5,525 nt of DNA from Synergistetes bacterium JGI 0000079-D21 (GTDB lineage Bacteria; Synergistota; Synergistia; Synergistales; 79-D21): the NCBI GenBank assembly GCA_000402835.1, contig AQRZ01000010.1, positions 1 through 5,525 on the forward strand. The letters run 5' to 3'. This document shows positions 5,334-5,525 of this stretch, piece after piece. A model generated the notes under the pieces. That model did no database searches and was not told where the DNA came from. It saw only the letters and a program-made list of their open reading frames with translations. Position numbers and translations under genes: made by a program. Within the stretch, counting starts at the first letter, position 1. Each line of letters starts with the position of its first letter.

Positions 5334-5525
5334 GCCATGGAGAGTTTGATCCTGGCTCAGGACGAACGCTGGCGGCGTGCTTAACACATGCAAGTCGGAC
5401 GGTCGGTACTGGAAGGTTCGCTGGAAGGTGCCGATAGTGGCGGACGGGTGAGTAACGCGTGAGGACATGGCAGCAGGAGGGGGATAACGTTTGGAAACGG
5501 ACGCTAAGACCCCATAAGCCGGGAG
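5334..5525 (+). rRNA. rrs: 16S ribosomal RNA, 5' portion (3' partial)
   Basis: The universal bacterial start AGAGTTTGATCCTGGCTCAG is at 5341-5360. It is followed by GACGAACGCTGGCGGCGTGC, the TTAACACATGCAAGTC segment and GTGAGTAACGCGTGAG. Aligning the AGAGTTTG block to E. coli position 8 places the mature 5' end near 5334, uncertain by a few bases. About 192 nt are present, covering helix 1, the V1 hairpin and the start of the V2 region. In V1, TCGGTAC at 5403-5409 can pair with GTGCCGA further on, using one G-U pair. The last 60 nt (GGATAAC, GGAAACGG, GCTAAGACC) keep the conserved anchors with some unusual bases. The gene is cut by the window end, not visibly broken. The spelling is compatible with a deltaproteobacterial-type lineage but is too short to assign firmly. 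Confidence 0.97.

Noticed and set aside
1..5525. A novel defence, mobile or secretion system
   Set aside because: All substantial frames are accounted for by housekeeping genes. No integrase, transposase, terminal repeats, CRISPR repeats or tRNA-adjacent attachment site was seen.

Overview
This is a compact, GC-rich bacterial chromosomal segment with every feature on the + strand. It holds the 3' end of a RodZ-like gene, five complete housekeeping genes (rimO, pgpA, cinA, thpR, recA), a 273-nt control region, and the 5' end of a 16S rRNA gene that runs off the window. The 16S start is plainly bacterial. Together with the rodZ-rimO-pgpA-cinA-thpR-recA order, it suggests a Gram-negative of deltaproteobacterial (Desulfobacterota) type. 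That placement is an inference from general familiarity, not from a database search. GTG/ATG starts and strong GGAGG-type ribosome binding sites are used.

Region 1 (1-5060) is a tightly packed probable operon. Gaps are 1 nt (rodZ-like to rimO), an 11-nt overlap or 1-nt gap (rimO to pgpA), 18 nt (pgpA to cinA), 3 nt (cinA to thpR) and 23 nt (thpR to recA). I see no convincing internal promoter or SOS operator. The products are a cell-shape protein domain, an enzyme modifying ribosomal protein S12, a phospholipid phosphatase, a nucleotide-pool repair enzyme, an RNA 2',3'-cyclic phosphodiesterase and the RecA recombinase. They do not form one pathway. The cinA...recA linkage recalls the cinA-recA operon of naturally competent bacteria.

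Region 2 (5061-5333) is non-coding. It contains a possible weak hairpin after recA and a perfect GGAAGG-AAAA-CCTTCC inverted repeat. Next comes a near-consensus sigma70 promoter (TTGACA, 17 bp, TATTAT). The predicted transcript starts with a 7-bp GNRA-capped hairpin followed by a degenerate boxA-like motif, which resembles the boxB-boxA arrangement of rRNA antitermination leaders.

Region 3 (about 5334-5525) is the first roughly 190 nt of 16S rRNA, with an unusual V2-region segment. I found no phage, transposon, CRISPR, toxin or defence system and no clearly undescribed system. The most interesting parts are the rRNA control region and its position directly downstream of recA.
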